Source: Archilochus colubris
Lineage: Eukaryota; Chordata; Aves; Apodiformes; Trochilidae
NCBI GenBank assembly: GCA_023079485.1
Contig: CM041083.1
Location: 170,420,451-170,484,450, forward strand
Direction: 5' to 3'
Length of the DNA: 64,000 bases
Notes under the pieces: model-generated
Databases searched by the model: none
Told to the model about the DNA's origin: nothing
The model's input: only the letters and a program-made list of their open reading frames with translations
Shown here: positions 9,150-23,600 of the stretch, piece by piece
How positions within the stretch are numbered: the stretch's first letter is position 1
Layout of the letters: each line of letters opens with the position of its first letter
Made by a program: the position numbers and the translations under genes

Positions 9150-12100
9150 TAAAAGGTGAAGACAAAGAATGGAATAGTAGTTCCTCGGTGAGAAGGAATA
9201 ACTCATGATAACTTGAAAGTTTCTACCACTGTATCCTCAGACTGATGTGAACCACTTGTACTTTTAGTCTCAGAGATGCAGCTGACACTGGAGGAAAAAA
9301 CTCTTTACAGAGGGAGGAATCTTTAGTCTAGGAACTCTGAAAAAACATTAGCTGAGGTTTTGTGAGTAAACAGAGTGAGGCCTACAAAACACTGGTGTGG
9401 TAACACCATGCTTCATGCTTCAAAGTGGCTAACGGCAAGGATTTCCACTGTAGTGGCTATGTGACCTTGGAAACCCTGCTGGAAATGTGCTGCTGTTTAC
9501 AGATAAAATCACCCCGAACCAGTGAGTGTGCTTGTGTTTATGTGTGTGTGATCACAGGCACAGCTCTTGATGGATATCACATTAGCAGAGTACTTTCACC
9601 ACTGCTCATGGAAGCACAGACGTGCCAAAAGCTGTGATCCAGAGGGAACACGTCAAAGACTGAGTGAGAACAGTTAATCCTTCATGTCTATCCCGTCTTT
9701 TCCACTGTAATTGCCTGCAGGAATGCTGCATATCACCAGCTGTGGCACTAAGTGCAGTCAAAAGCTGAGCCAGGGGATCTCAGATCATCACAACTGCCTC
9801 CATGGAAGCTACTGCACCATGAAGCACCATCCTGCAGCTCAGGCTGGATTAGTTCAGATGGTATCAAGGGTGACAAATCTTCATTCTCGTTCCTCAAACA
9901 AGTGTCAGAGCCTCTGATGTCCACAGATCAGCATTCTTCTGGATGGCCTCATGGTTTGGAGGTAGTTAAAACAGATCACCTGGATTATTCTATGATCTAA
10001 ACTCCACCGGAACTGTGATTTAGGAAGATTTCTGAGCAAAAGCTAAAGACCTTTAGACCTAAACCTCATCTACTTGATCTTCATGTTTGACACTGAAATG
10101 CAATACACCAGGCAGAGAGTTTCCCTCTTTACTTGCAGACATCTGAGTTATGGGTCTGCCCCCTCCTCACAAGAGTATTTATGCTTTGTATTTTTCCAGA
10201 ACAGCTTCATAGCTTTCAAATATTTACACATGGCGTAGCTGGAACGAGACTTTTTAAAATATGTAAATAATTTAGGCAGATAACTCCCATTCATTGAATG
10301 CAGTTCTTTAGGAAGCATTAAAAAATCCCAGCCAGGGATTTTAGGAGAAATTTCTTTCTGTGCCAGAAAAACTTTACATAGCTAGTGTCAAAGCTACCGT
10401 GGAAGGAATAGAACCGTCAGATTTCAAAATCATGTTTATAAGCAGGAGCCACTATGGTTCAGAAAACTCCAGTGATTCACCAGCCCTGTTGTTATGGTTA
10501 ATTTTCCTGGAAAAGTACATTATTGCAACAATTCCTCTTTTTTGTCATCACGGTGTTTATTTCATTATCTGTTTGTTTTTACTGCTGGATCTCAGTTTGG
10601 CACAGGGATCCTGGTCTCTAAAAAGGGTTTTAAAAACCATCAGAATTTTGAAACGTACACAAATTGCCAGGGGATTTTATTTTTGGCTTTTTGAGTAACA
10701 TTTGGTGGTTTTTTTGTCCTTTTTGACAGCAATGAGTAATCCTCCCTCTCAAATAGCAGTGTTTTTAAGTGACGTCTCAACTTTTGTGGCTGCGGTCCAC
10801 TCTTTTATAATGTGGGAAATGCCCTGCCTCTGAACTGGGTGAGTGATACGTCACATTCCCTACAAGTCTGCTTTTTAGCAGAAAAGAGTAAACACCTCTG
10901 AGGTCCTGAGGACATGTTTTGAAAACAGTATCCGGTATTTGCAAGGGTTATGGTAATGATAGCTGAGGAGTTAGCAGAGAGAAAACACCGGGTCAGGAGA
11001 GAGTTGCTGAGCATAGGGCAAAAGGAGCAACTTGAAGTAATAGAAAATGGAGTCAAGGAAAATTACAGCTTAACTACCCAGAAGCTTCTAGACTGCCAGC
11101 TCAACTTCCCAGGGGAGGTGGTGTGAGTCCCAGAGGATGAGTGTCCAGTGCCTGGACAAAGCACTGGAAAATGTGCTTCTGGAAAATGTGAGGCCAACAG
11201 CCCTCCTTCTATATGATGGAGACACGATAGGTGTCCTAAAATGTCCCAAAAGTCACTTGTGATGCATCTTTTGAAGCAGACAGTGCGCAGGAGGTGATGG
11301 TCTGTTCCTTCATCCCCTCTGGCTGCACTATCTGCTGCCCTCCTTCCCTTTTACCTCCCCTCCTCATGCTTCCTACTTCTATATTCCCTTCCTACCCTCC
11401 TGAAAGACCTCTCTTGATCAGCTCTCCACATCTATTGTAACTTTTTCCAAGAAGTCTGATAGCATGGCAACAGTCTAGGTTATCACAGTACACAGGAGGT
11501 ATTGAGATCACTTATATCACCATCAGTCTGTGATATTGGCTGTCAGGGCCCTGCATCACCTGCAGCTTGTAAGACAGCCACAACTCTGGTTGAGGTTTTC
11601 CTGAGGGAAAATGGGGATGGGCCTTTGGAGGAGGGCCCTGTCATAATGGGATGGGTGAGACACACAGGTGAGCTGTGTTCACACCCACCTCACTGCATGT
11701 GTATGGATCACAGGTCAGAATTCTCAGCTTTGTGATGGATATTTTCAGACATCCATCAGAAGGTCGGTCCCATGCGACACGGACACCTGGGGAGCTTGGA
11801 ATGAGGAAAAGTCCAGGATAAACTTCCTCCTTTTCCATAAAGAACAAGGAAGGCACAGGGAGACGCATTTTAAGAGTGATGTCAAGGTTTTCTCACCCAA
11901 AGAAAATCTCTCTGGGTCAGATTCCTCTAAACGAATAAAGACATCTACATCTAGACATCCTAGCTCTCCCAGTGTCATCTGGAATACTAAGAATAACTAA
12001 AAGTGGACTTGTCATCTGCAGGTAAACATTTCAGATATGCCATATATTCCTTTGCATTGACTCAACAGGGATCAGTGGTTAGCTCAGATGTAAATAGTTG

Positions 12101-15100
12101 TGGTTGGATGGCAGGTGACACGGATCCTGCCTCCGTGCCTTGCTGTGCTCTGCTTTCCCTCTCCACCAGGGCTGCAGGCAGCAAGGCTTAACAACACTCC
12201 CACTTCAGTACTTTAATTTCCCTTTGTCTTTCAGTCTATTTTTGATTCACGCCTGGACTTTGTGACTTCTTCCATGCCACTCCCTACACCTGGAGCATTC
12301 CTCCAGCCGAGGTTCAGCAAACATCCTGATTCTTAAAACAGCTCAGAGCACGAGAGCTTTGAGAAACACTGAAATTGCAATGGCCTCACCCTCAGCAGGG
12401 TTTGCTCATCCCTGTGGTGCAGTGTTGGCATTGCCAAGGAAGGACCTCCTCTAGCTCCTGTTTGACCAGCTCCTCATTGTAAGGAGGTGCTGGATCCCAC
12501 AGACAAAATAGTAAATTCACCTCTCTCAAACTTGGAATGTCAAGGCATTCCCTTGTACAGAGTAAAAGATAAGGGGAAATCGAAAGGAGCCACAAGAACT
12601 GTCTCGTGACTGTCATTAAGTGAACGACTTCTGCCAAAATAGGGGAATAAACTGCTCTCTGTGGCCACCAGTGAGAAGCACTGGACTGAAATTGCAGCAA
12701 GATCTAGCTGTTAGGGAAAAATCTCTGAAGGAAAAGATAGTGGTGTCTGAAGTACATCAGTTAGATAGCAAACACTATGCTGCAATGGATTTTAAGATCA
12801 AACCTGAGAAACATGTCACACTGCAGTCACAGCTAAGGAGCAGGATGATGGGTTGCATGGCTGTCCATGACCTGTGTCCCACCAGTAGATAAGTATCCAA
12901 ATGTGATGGATTACACAGCAGGACTCACAGCTCATCCTCAAGCAGGACAGGGACAAAGGGGGAAGGTTAGCATTCTGTAATGTAGTTTTGTAGCCCTGGG
13001 GAAGGTTGTTGTGGGGTCATGGCCCTGTTTGATTTTTAATGAAGTTGCATAATTCCATGGAGCTCAAGGAGAAAATTCCCAATGATGTTAACCAAGGTTG
13101 AAGTCCAGAAGAAGCTACAGTTGGTGGGAAAAAAAATAAAATTTAAAAATCAGATGTGTTTGTTGCTCTTACCTGTTGCTCCAAGAGAAACTTGAAAATA
13201 CAGATCTATCAGGTGGTTTTTCTCATTTGGAGAACAGTTTGTAAAGTATTCTTTCTGTAGTTATCAGTCACAACCAATCCCTATATGCCAAAGAGTTCCC
13301 ATTTGAGCAGTCTTGCAGGAAGACTGGAGAAATACCTGGTTTGATCTGGGAAATCCAGGTTAAGGCAAGCACAGGAGGTGAGATGTTACCAGAGCTCCAG
13401 TAAAAACCACAGCACTAAGGCAGAATGGTTCCCTGGGGACATAGTTGGAAGATAAGGCAAGGAAGTCAAGGAACCACAGGAAGCAGCATCTCTATCCATC
13501 ATTTTCCTGTTTCTTCAGCCTCATGCAAATTCCTAAGTAGATTCAAATGCTCCATCATGCCTGGATGTCCCTGCTGACCAAAGCTGAGCTACAAAAGCAA
13601 AAAATATTTCCATCTTCTCCAGTGGCTTCTGCAGCCTATCTCAAACACCATATTGCTTGAGTTAAAGTGGCAGCAGTGCCAAAGCCCAGTGGGACATTAT
13701 CTCAGATTTACCTCCTCAGACTTCAGTTACAGCCATGTGGATATAGGAGGTCTTATCCTGGATCAAACAACACCCTCACCAGGTGTCTTAGATATCCTCT
13801 GTGCCCCGGTGCTATCCCAGTGAAAATTTAATGAGTACTTTTTCTGTGACAATAGGAATTTGATGACATGAAGAAATCTTTTCCATTCCCATTTTTCTCG
13901 GGGACCTCCAAGACTTGTGGGATGTCTATCCACCACATGGGGCAGACACCTAAGAAACATCTCCTGTTTCTGGTTCCTCCCAGTCATCAAGACCAGGAGA
14001 CTTTTTGAATGTGTCCTGACGTACTGGAGCTCAGCTTCCTTCCATGGAAAAACCTTTGCTGAGTCACATCCTTAAGCTGAGCTGGGATTTGGCCAGGGAA
14101 CACTCCTGAAAACACGAGCTAAGAAGCATGTAAGAATACCGATCCAGCAAGCAGGCTTTAGTAGGGTCTATGCTTGCTCTGGCACCCTGTAAATCTGTCA
14201 GATGGTTATTATACTACATTCTGCTCTTTAGGAAGGTACCCAGCTGCTCACCTTCCTCCTGCTGTAAGGGCTGGTCTGGCCTGTACATTTCTACAAGAAA
14301 AAAAGGGTCCAGAGGGATGTCATCTCTGGAGGCAAAGCTGTGCTTCTTGAGTGTAGGGAATGATGTGTGATGTCCCTCACATGATGTCAGTGTTTGACTG
14401 GACGGAGAGTCCAATTGCCAAATGTCAGAGCTGTCTCTGTGTTGCTGTGGTGGCTTATGTGGATCAGCACCAAGCCATGCCACTGCTTCATGAAGCTCAG
14501 AGGGTGAGATGGAAATACTTCATGTGTTGTCCTGCTGTAGTAAACACACAGCCAAGAGGAAGCCATTGCCTGAGGGAAACAAAAGCCTTGAGAATGGCTG
14601 GAACAAAGGTGAGGGAGTATGTCCTAGGCTGGACCAGTGCTTTGGCCTTATGTGTTAGGTCACAGACATCCTTACATGGGTCCAGTCAAGATCACCCACA
14701 TAAAACAATTCATACAACCTCTTAATTAATAGAGTGTAAAAATCCCAGGGATAGACTCCTTCACATCACGTCTTCATCTCCTGCATTGAGGTCTGAAGCT
14801 GGATAAGCAGAAATTGGACTTGTTTCTACCATGTGCAGAGTCAAACTCAGCTTAAGCCAAACTCACGGACCTGGGCAAGTTCAAGCACCACTGTAATGAT
14901 GCATCCTCCCATCAGCCCTGCCAGGACTGGCAGCAGAAAACCTTCTGAGAAGGAGGTGTGAAGCAGCCTCAGGAGAGGTGGAAGGAGAGGGGTGGACTAG
15001 CTAGGGTTGGCTGAGCAGGCAAGTCAGGTGAGGTGGTGAATCGATGTGTCATTCCCTGAGCAACCACAAGACAACTCCCCAGGTGGTTCTCCTTCCCAGG

Positions 15101-16608
15101 CAGGAGCCTGTATCTGCACAATATGTGTGAATTGCTGCCAGGGGGGGTGAATCCCCTCTCAGAACCCAGAGGATGAGTCAGAGATGACTCAGGTCTTTGT
15201 AGTCCTCCTTGCTCAAGTGGTGCTGGGTAGAGGAGGGAAAATATGAAACCTGTTTGTATTTCTTCTATGTGACTCCTAGTCTTGCTATAAACCTTAAAAA
15301 CTGTACTAAGGCTTTTTTTTTTTTCTGGATAAAGTTGCCTGCTGGGTGCACACATTAAGCTTAAATTCAGTCTTTCATAGAAAGAGAAAACAGCTTCATT
15401 TATAAGTGTCCCATTAAGCAAGACCATGCTTCATTATTTGTGGGGAGACCATTCTCCTGCCCACATGTTGAGGTACCTTGGAAGCAGTACATAGCTCTTT
15501 GAGGACCTATTATTAATTTGAATTTATTGAGTGCTGACAGATGTGTTTGGTGCTTTACGGTCACATAAGGAGACCCTTGTGGCTCCACTGTTTCAAGAGA
15601 AAACTCCCATGGAAAAGTAGAAGCCCTTTTAGTTTAAAGAGGCTGAAAGACACTATTCTGATATTTGAAACACTGGCCACAGGGGCACTCCCAAGTGCTG
15701 ATAAACACCAACAGGAGTAAACAGGGAATCTCCTCTGCCATTGGCTAGGTAACATTTGCTATACAGAGTCTGTCTGACTGAGTTGCAGCTGAGGAACACA
15801 AAGATGCTGGGTATGTAGAAATCAAATTTGTTTTGTTTTCATCTATGTAACCATGAGAAGACTTCAGCTTCTGTTCTGAAGCCAGTTTGTGGGTTTCAGG
15901 TTTTCTTTGGTCTCCTGCATTGTGTTCTCCCATCACCCTCTCCTGCCAAAGGGAATGGCATCTCCTGTGAGTTTGTGGTTGCAAAAGAAGGTGTAGTAAT
16001 ACAGAAAAAAAAATCATATTCCCAAACTCTTTTGTTTTTAATGACACTTTTAACACTCTCTTGCAGCGCTGATGAGTCACAATTCAGCTAAACAGAGAGA
16101 CACTTGATTACAAAATTCTGGGTCTGGGCTTGACACTACAGAAAATGGAGAAGAGGCGTGAGTAAACCATACAGACTCACACAGCATAGTGGTATTTTTC
16201 TTCTTTAAAAAAAAAAAACTAACTACCCTGCAAGAGTAGACATGTCTGGGTTTCCTGGCTGTCTGTTCATGAGGTTTTTTGGTACCTTCACAACGTAATA
16301 TCTCACCAAACTCATTCCCTCATGATGGCAGCCCTAAGACACCAACAATACTTAAACTGTTGTGAAGGCAAAGAGCCATCAGGCTCCCTTCTTGCTGCCA
16401 GTGGCAGGAGAGGTTCAGACCCAAAAGACCCCCCCACACATATAATCTTTAAAACTAGTGAGTGAGTGACACGTGGGATGGAGTCCAGGAAACCATCCCG
16501 CTGGTGAACCTTTGGTGTTTAAGCTTGATGTGTGATGGTGAGGGTGAGAATGATTAAAAGAAGGATCTGTTATGTCTGGGGAGGTGACATGGCAAAACAC
16601 TTAAACAC

Positions 16609-16631
16609 TTTTTTTTTTTTTTTTTTTTTTT
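16609..16631. repeat. Poly(T) tract, 23 bases
   Basis: This is an uninterrupted run of T. No LINE or processed pseudogene body was recognised beside it on either strand, so it is recorded only as a homopolymer tract. Confidence 0.9.
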
Positions 16632-17263
16632 CCTCCCACAAGTTAGATTACACTATAGAGAAAGAATTTACCCAAAGGCAGATAATGCTTAAACCACTTA
16701 GAAATAATTAATAGACATCAGAGTCACAGCATGCGACTGAAAACTCTGTCCTGAAAGGCTACACAATAACTTTCCTTGTTAGAGTAAAGGATGTTTATTT
16801 AGGCTTAGCTGATGCTTCCAGTTACCTAATTGTCTTGAAATGAGGTACCTGTGCTCATAAGGAAGTCAGAAATGAACACTGAAGAGTACTAGGCAACAAT
16901 GACCATGCAGTTTTTACAAAACATCATGCAGAAGTGTTAGAAAATTTGTTGTGTGGGTGGGGAAGTAGGTCTTTTTGTCTTTTAATGACTTTCTTTTATG
17001 TTCACTAAAAGGTTGGAATAACTTTGTATTTCATCTGCAGAACTGATTCCCTCCTCACATACATTAAAGTTGCACCACAGAGACAGCTAATGTTTCTGCT
17101 TGAGACCCACAATGAGCATCTTCCTGACCATGGCCAGCAACAGGTAATGGTTTCTCACTAATAGGTAATCACCATCCCTTTTGGGGACCATGAAAGCAGC
17201 AGGAAAAAAGTGGGTGCTCTCCAAACACTGAGTGTCCAGGGCAGCCCCACAAAGCATGAGAAG

Positions 17264-17840
17264 TCATAGAATCATAGGATCATTTTAGTTGAAAAAGAAC
17301 TTTGAGATCACCAAGTCCAACCATTAACCTAGCACGATGCAAAGTCCACTATACCATTAAACTATCTCCCTAAGCACCATATCTACACATCTTTCACATA
17401 CCTCCAGGGACAGTGACTCCACCACTTCCCTGGGCAGCCTGTTCCAGTACCTGACAACCTTTTAGGTGAAGAAATTTTTCCTAATGTCCAATCTAAACCT
17501 CCACTGGTGCAGCTCCAGGCCATTTCCTCTTTTTCTATCACTTGTTACTTGTGAGAAGAGACCGAGCCCCACCTGGCTGAAACTTCCTTTCACACAGCTG
17601 TAGAGATCAAGAAGGTCTTCCCTCAGCCTCCTTTTCTCCAGACAGAACAGCTCCAGTTCCTTCAGTCACTCCTTGCAAAACACATGCTCTGGACCCTTTA
17701 CCATCTTTGTTGCCCCTCTTTGGACATTCTCTAGCACCTCAATGTCTGCCTTGTAGTGGTGGGCCCAAAACTGAGCATGATATTTGAAGTGTGGCCTCAC
17801 CAATTCCAAGTACAGGGCAAGAGTCCCATCTCCTCACTAA
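17264..17840 (-). mobile_element. CR1 LINE copy, about 580 bp
   Basis: On the plus strand it opens with the reversed octamer tail TCATAGAATCATAGGATCA, then the AAGTCCAACC block, the two CR1 landmarks CTCCAGGGACAGTGACTCCACC and GGGCAGCCTGTTCCAGTACC, and continues through CTTCCCTCAGCCTCC and GTGGCCTCACC, which encode the end of ORF2 on the minus strand. The subfamily resembles CR1-B/F types and differs from the copies at 38, 49 and 51 kb. ORF2 remnants are broken by stops and indels. The upstream end fades near 17840. Confidence 0.93.
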
Positions 17841-19002
17841 TGTCTCATGCTCATTTGGCTGCCCATCCTCCCAGGGCTTGGGAAATGCCTCCACTTGGCT
17901 GCTGGCAGCCCTCTCACCCCAGGGACAGTGCAGCTGGCAGAAGAAGCAGAACCAGCCCCAGCTACTTGCCTTGTTAAACAGCACCTCAAGGGAGGGAAGG
18001 GGATACATCTGTTCCTGAGGTTTTGCAGGGGAGGTTGGGGAACATCCCTTTTCCCCTCGAACCCGCTGCAGATGCAGGAGCAATGCTTGACTGTGTTCTG
18101 GGCTGGTGGCACAGCACAGAGGAGCATCTTTCTGATGGTCCCCCCTCCTACTTCATGCTCCTTACAGCTCTGCCACACACGTGTGTGTTTGGCATTAAAT
18201 GGGACAGTTCTGTCCCGCTGAGCTGGGTTGTAAGCAGAGGCTTAGCCATACAGAAGCTGGAAAGCCAGTTTTCTGGATTTGCTCCTGTTGTTTGCCAAAT
18301 ACTTTCTATTCATGGGAAAATTATGAAAAACATTTCTGTGAGTTTGTGGCTGTCTAGATCCTAGCAAGCCGTTAATATGAGGGAGGGAAGGAAAACCCAA
18401 CCCCAAAACCCAAAACCTTTGACAGCTTACAAATCTTCTCTATTGCTTAAATAGAGGCTTGGTCTAATACTTCTAATTGTCTGGAGCAGCTCTTACCGTT
18501 TCCCAGATGGTTACTTAAGTGTGTGTAACCACTCTTAACTGCTATGCCTGTTGTTGTGCTGCCTTCCTTTCTTCCTGGCTGACATGGAGCAATAAAACTG
18601 CCCAGGTCTGACATTACAAACCAGGGCACTGAAGCCAGAGCATGAATGTAAAAGGCAAAAAAATACCCTGCTGATCTCCCCAGCAATGCAGAAGCAAAAG
18701 CAGCAACTCTGCTCTAGAAAACTCGAGATGGTGTTTATTCAGGTTTGGGGTTTTTTTAAATCATTGGAGTTCACGTCACTCCAGGTTTTGAATATACACA
18801 CACATTTGTGTCCAAGTGGTTTGTACTGGTTTAATATGGCCAGGGGCTATTCCCTGAGGCCCCAGGTGTGTGATTGCTCTTAACTCTGACATGTCATTTA
18901 ACATCTATCTCTCTGCAGCTGAAGTCTCCATCTGTGAAATAAGGTCGAGACACTTCACTGAATTATGGTTGTTTAAGCTACTGAGCTCTTCAGTGTTAAA
19001 GA
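17841..19002. other. Unique sequence between CR1 copies
   Basis: Several overlapping frames of 65-124 codons lie at 17.7-18.4 kb on both strands. Some start inside the CR1 copy, and the overlap on opposite strands argues against coding. Nothing else is recognised. Confidence 0.6.
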
Positions 19003-19142
19003 ACTTTCAAGACTCAGCTTGACAAGATGCTGGGCCATGGCATCTAAGCTATGTTCCTACCTAGAAACCTAGAAATCATCCTACCAGATGATCCTTGAGA
19101 TGCCTTCCAACCTTGCATTCAATGATTCTGTAATTCTATGAC
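19003..19142 (+). mobile_element. CR1 LINE 3'-end fragment
   Basis: The sequence TTTCAAGACTCAGCTTGACA, then GATGATCCTTGAGATGCC and CTTCCAACCTTGCATTC, and the tail AATGATTCTGTAATTCTATG match the last 140 bases of a CR1 element with a slightly diverged octamer tail. It is severely 5'-truncated and encodes nothing. Confidence 0.85.
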
Positions 19143-20554
19143 TTCAACTTCTCCATGGTATCCCATATAGTGACCTCCAAGCTTGCTTCAGTTCTCTGAG
19201 AGAAAATGTAATATAGAGAATAAGCCACAGGGCTCCCATAAATTGAAACTGTGCTCCCCCAACAGATAGATAGGCATTTTACCAGTTAGTTGTTAGGAAT
19301 GTAGCAATATTGTCTCCATTCTCTTAAAAACATCTATTTTTATGATTTATGGAGATAAATATTTTTATATTTTATATTCAGCCTGTCCTCAGCCTCCTCA
19401 AGTAAACCTCAGCAAACTTAGTCTATTCATTAGAAGGCAAATCAGGGACACTGAGGCAATATTTTAATCTTTTCACCACTTGAAAAGTTTCCCAGTTGTC
19501 CAAAGAAAATTCAGGACTGGCATTGCAGACCATGCAGACCTCCCTGTGAGAGGAGAGCACAAAGAAGGAAAATGTGCACAATAGCTGCAACCTGGATTAC
19601 TGCAATTCCAAATTACTTTGTCCACAGATCCAGCTTTTCTGGACACAGATCCAGCATTTCCAGACAGAAAGCAGCATTTACAAGTCTTATTTATCTGCAG
19701 GCATCCATCTCACTCAGAGCAAGGCCCCTTCCTTCAGCATCTCCAGGGAGCAATTCAGATCTCAGCTGCTGTTCCTCCCTCACTCCTTTGAAGATATAGG
19801 TAATATGGGAAGCTCCTACATTTGGCATCTTGGCTAGCTGAGATTCCTCATTCCAGTTACTTAATGTTTTTCACTTTATCCCACTGGATTTTCTTCTATT
19901 TATTGGTGTCATTTGGTTGCTTAAATCTGCCTTTAGATGAGAAACAACAAAAGATTGCCAATAGTTTATACTAGGAGCTTTTACTTGGAGCTTACACTTA
20001 GAGTATTTTAGCATTCTTAAAGAGTTCTTACAGATTCCTGTATCTCGTGGTCCTGTAGCAAATTATGCTGGAAGGAAAAGAGGCATTTTGATGCCTTAAG
20101 CATGACATTTGGTCACAGAACCAGTGTTCCTTTTCCCAGCACCCCTTGAAAAGATGATCTGCCTGAAGGACCTCTTTGCTCCTGGACCACCCAGCTAACC
20201 ACTGATGGAGACCCCTAGCACCCTACTTACTAAGCAACTTTTAGGAATGTAGCTATGCTCAGCTGTTTTTTGGTTATGGTGAAGGTTTCCCTCTGTGTGG
20301 CTAGGATCCACATCCTGCATCCCATGCCCACTGGAGCACTCTGGCATCCTCCTTTCCCATGCTGCTGCAGCTCAGAACAGGAGCCCAGACTAAATACTCA
20401 CCTGGCCAAGGAGATAGGTGGGGTGTCCATCATCTGTTGTGTGTCCAGAGCAGATGTGCTTATGTGTGAACCCTGTGCTGGCTCACCTTGCCTACACCTC
20501 CACCCCCCCTACACCAATATCTTCATTCTCTCCTCCCATAGCTTTAGGAAATTA

Positions 20555-20602
20555 AAGAGAGAAAGAAAGAAATAAAGAAGGAAAGAAAGAAAATAAAAAA
20601 AG
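20555..20602. repeat. (GAAA)n-type purine repeat
   Basis: About 48 bases of imperfect GAAA and GGAAA units with no pyrimidine except three T residues. It is a likely polymorphic microsatellite. Confidence 0.85.
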
Positions 20603-23600
20603 ATTCCAGCTGTCTTAAACCCAGGCATGGGAGCACAGCAGGATGACGTCTATAAACATCCAGAAAATAATGGCATCATTTAACTTCCAGCAGAAGGCTT
20701 GTTTATCTCTGAAGAGATTACATCAAGTGTTTCCATGCAGAGCAGAGCAATGGAGTAGATGCAAAACCACAACAGGGAACTTTTTATACACGGAACTAGA
20801 TTGTAAAATTCTGGCATAATGTTCTGGATTACATTCGTGAGACAGTTTGTCACATGGGTCTGCTTTACATCCACTGGAGATTTGCCCTTTACAGCCGTTT
20901 GGACTAACAACACTTAAACAGAATGGTGAAAGAAAGTTAGGGAGGGCAACACGTTCCATCTCTGCAAAATCCAGCTGGTGTTGGGGGTCATGTCAGGGGA
21001 ACCTGCCCTGCCAAAAACCCTGGCTTCTCATCCCAGGAGCTGTACCCACGATCAAGCACAGCACCTCGAAAGCAAGGAACGATGGCTGCCTATATCCTGG
21101 CTGCATCATGTGAGCTGCTGTGGGCTCTGCAGCTAATTATGTGTGGCAAAATAAAGAACAAGGTCAAGAGGAAACCTAAATTCACTGAGCCTGAGGCTGC
21201 AGTTGGCACTCTGGTGTGTGTATATGTGCCAGGCATGTGGAAGGTCAGCAGCTCTGGACTGGAGAATTGGTTTGGACTGTGCTTCACAAAGCAGATGCAC
21301 CCTTGCCTCAGGCATGGTGAAGGTTTCTAGGCAGAAGGAGATGGATAATGCTGGTGAATAACCTTCAAGATAGAGAGCTTGAGTCTCATCCCGTTTGCTG
21401 CAGTCTGCTAGCAGTAGGATCTGGAAAATGGTGAGGAATGGTGAGGAATTTGTTCCCAGTCTTCTGCTCTAACACAAAGGTACTGGATACACAGCAACAG
21501 CTACTGGGTTTCTTAGGCAGAGAGGGGGGCCCTTGGCATGTAAGAGGAAAGCCAGGCCAACTTTACTGTTAAAAACTGAGCAGAAAATGGATGGATTGAC
21601 CAGCGGATATGGGAAATGCCCCAAACACAGGAATGGGCAAGGAGAAGCACACTGCAAGCATTTCCATCTCCTTACACTAAAAAGGCTTCCATTTGCATGC
21701 AGTAGCAACAAAATCCTATCTCCTGCTATCAGGGTCAATACATATTTGTGGGAGATTTGGTGCACAAACCACCCAGTCCCTGTGTTTGGGGGGACAATAA
21801 AACCCCAAAACTCAAACCCCTGAAAACCAGTGATGGTCTTTTGGGCATCAAAAGTGTGATGTAAAAAACACTATTATAATTCCTGGATCCAAGTTGAGTG
21901 GATAAAGCTTTAGGTATTTCTGTTGAGCCATCCTGGCATTGGAAGGTCTGTAGGAGGATGTTAGATGTGCCTCAGCTGAGTCAGGGCAGGCAGATGCCCC
22001 AAGCTTCATTCATTAAGTGGGTAGAAGAGACAGTGGAACAGAATCAGAGATAAGAGGGGATCCTGTAAGGGTTAGCACAGTGTATAAGGAAAGCATTTGG
22101 CCTTCTCTCTGGGATGTGTACAGTGCTTGTATTTAAGAGGAACAAAGAACCCAAGTATAATGGATATTCACAGCTGTTGTAGTGACACTTAAAGACCTAT
22201 TTTGGGTAGGTAATAGGACATATTTCCTATCCTGAAGGATTTGTGGTTGGTGTCTAGATACACATGGCAGAGTGAGGGTGGGAAGAGAAAGAAAGGTTAA
22301 CCAAGCCTGGTGCCCGATGGACACTTTGTAGTCAAGGTAGGAGAGAGCCCTCTGCTCTCCTAGTGCCACTGCACAGCTACAGCCCCTGCTGCCTCCTGGG
22401 AGAAACTCCATGGCTGAGGCACTGCCTCAGCTCTGAATGCCTCTGCAACAGATGATGAGTCTGGAGCCACAGCTTTATGCCCCTCTGTCCAGGCAGTTTT
22501 AGTGCTTGTTTACTAGAGAAAAAATAATGGGTGTAGCTAAACACTTCAATTGAGGTACTAAGTGGAAAATAGGTATTTACAGACTCTTCTGGTCACTGGT
22601 CACTGCTGTACCAGAGTAATACAAGTGACTAGAGGTTTCCTTCAGTTTGATGATGATTTATCAACCCTAAATTACAGTGTGGGAAGTGAAGGGCCAGCAG
22701 AGAAAGTCCATCTTTATAAAAGCTGGTCAGAGCAGAGTTGTTCTCTCATCTGTTCTGCACTCTGGGTTAGTTCCCCAGGCCTTTGGTGTATTACTGCTGT
22801 TTCTTCTCACATGCCTGTTTCAGTACAAGGCAAAAGCAAGCTTTTCCCCCTCTCTTCTGCTATACTTAAGCTCTGTAGAGACTGGGGACCATGACTCTTG
22901 CTTTCACAGTTGTGAACCAGGGCAGTCACAAGCAAGTGACTTCGGTCTTGGCACTGCTGAGATTTACTGCTCTGTGCAAACAGGATCCCAGTACACAGCA
23001 GACTTTCCACTCCTTCTTCAGTCAGTGGTTTGTCCTGGGCTGACCTGGATGCAGCAAGTGAGAAGAATACTGAATGAAGCCTCGTTTAATCCTACATTTT
23101 CTCTTTTAACTACTAACTAAGCCACCTCTGTACCAGCATGTCACATTGAGAGGATGTGGACAAATATATCTGTGCTGAGGAGTGGAAGAGACTGTAGCCT
23201 GCATTTAGAAATGCTGAGCAGTCTGTTTTTCTAAGATGGCTAATTAGTATGGGCTTGAAACTAACGGCTGCATTAAACTGACAAGGCAATATGCCCTTCA
23301 CCCATCCCTTGAGATGTCAGGAGAATTATTTCTTTTGAAACGCATGCCCGTTAAATCGTTCCTCTCCATCCACTTTGATCTTTTCAATATAATCCTTTCC
23401 CTCTGCACTTCTTTTTTTTCCCTACGGAGGAGACCATGAAAACAAATCCTACTGATTTGCAACTGGGTCCTCCTCCCTTGCCTGCTGAGTTGGATGGTTG
23501 GGCCAGTGGCAGCAGAGGGGGTAGCTCTGCCACCCTGGTCTCATAGAAGGAGCTGGGGAAAAGGCAATGCTATGGTCTCAAAGTGTTAGCACCAGTGTAA

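Larger units (their letters stand above)
8645..17263. other. Unique non-coding sequence, 8.6 kb
   Basis: No gene or transposon is recognised. The longest frames (121 codons at 14360-14725 plus; 152 codons at 14969-15427 minus) have no family features or codon pattern that I can support. Low-complexity tracts: T12 at 15313, A12 at 16207 and T23 at 16609. A 10-bp perfect palindrome with a 2-nt centre lies at 9128-9149. A short CR1-tail-like string near 9970-9995 is too brief to call. Confidence 0.6.

Noticed and set aside
9955..10000. GATTATTCTATGATC, like a forward CR1 tail
   Set aside because: No CR1 body precedes it; a single degenerate octamer is not enough.
14969..15427. 152-codon minus frame
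   Set aside because: No domain, signal peptide or repeat pattern that I can identify; it overlaps other frames, and this length is expected by chance in 64 kb.
22677..23120. 147-codon plus frame with a hydrophobic segment
   Set aside because: One leucine/phenylalanine-rich stretch could pass as a membrane segment, but there is no family match, splice context or supporting neighbour.
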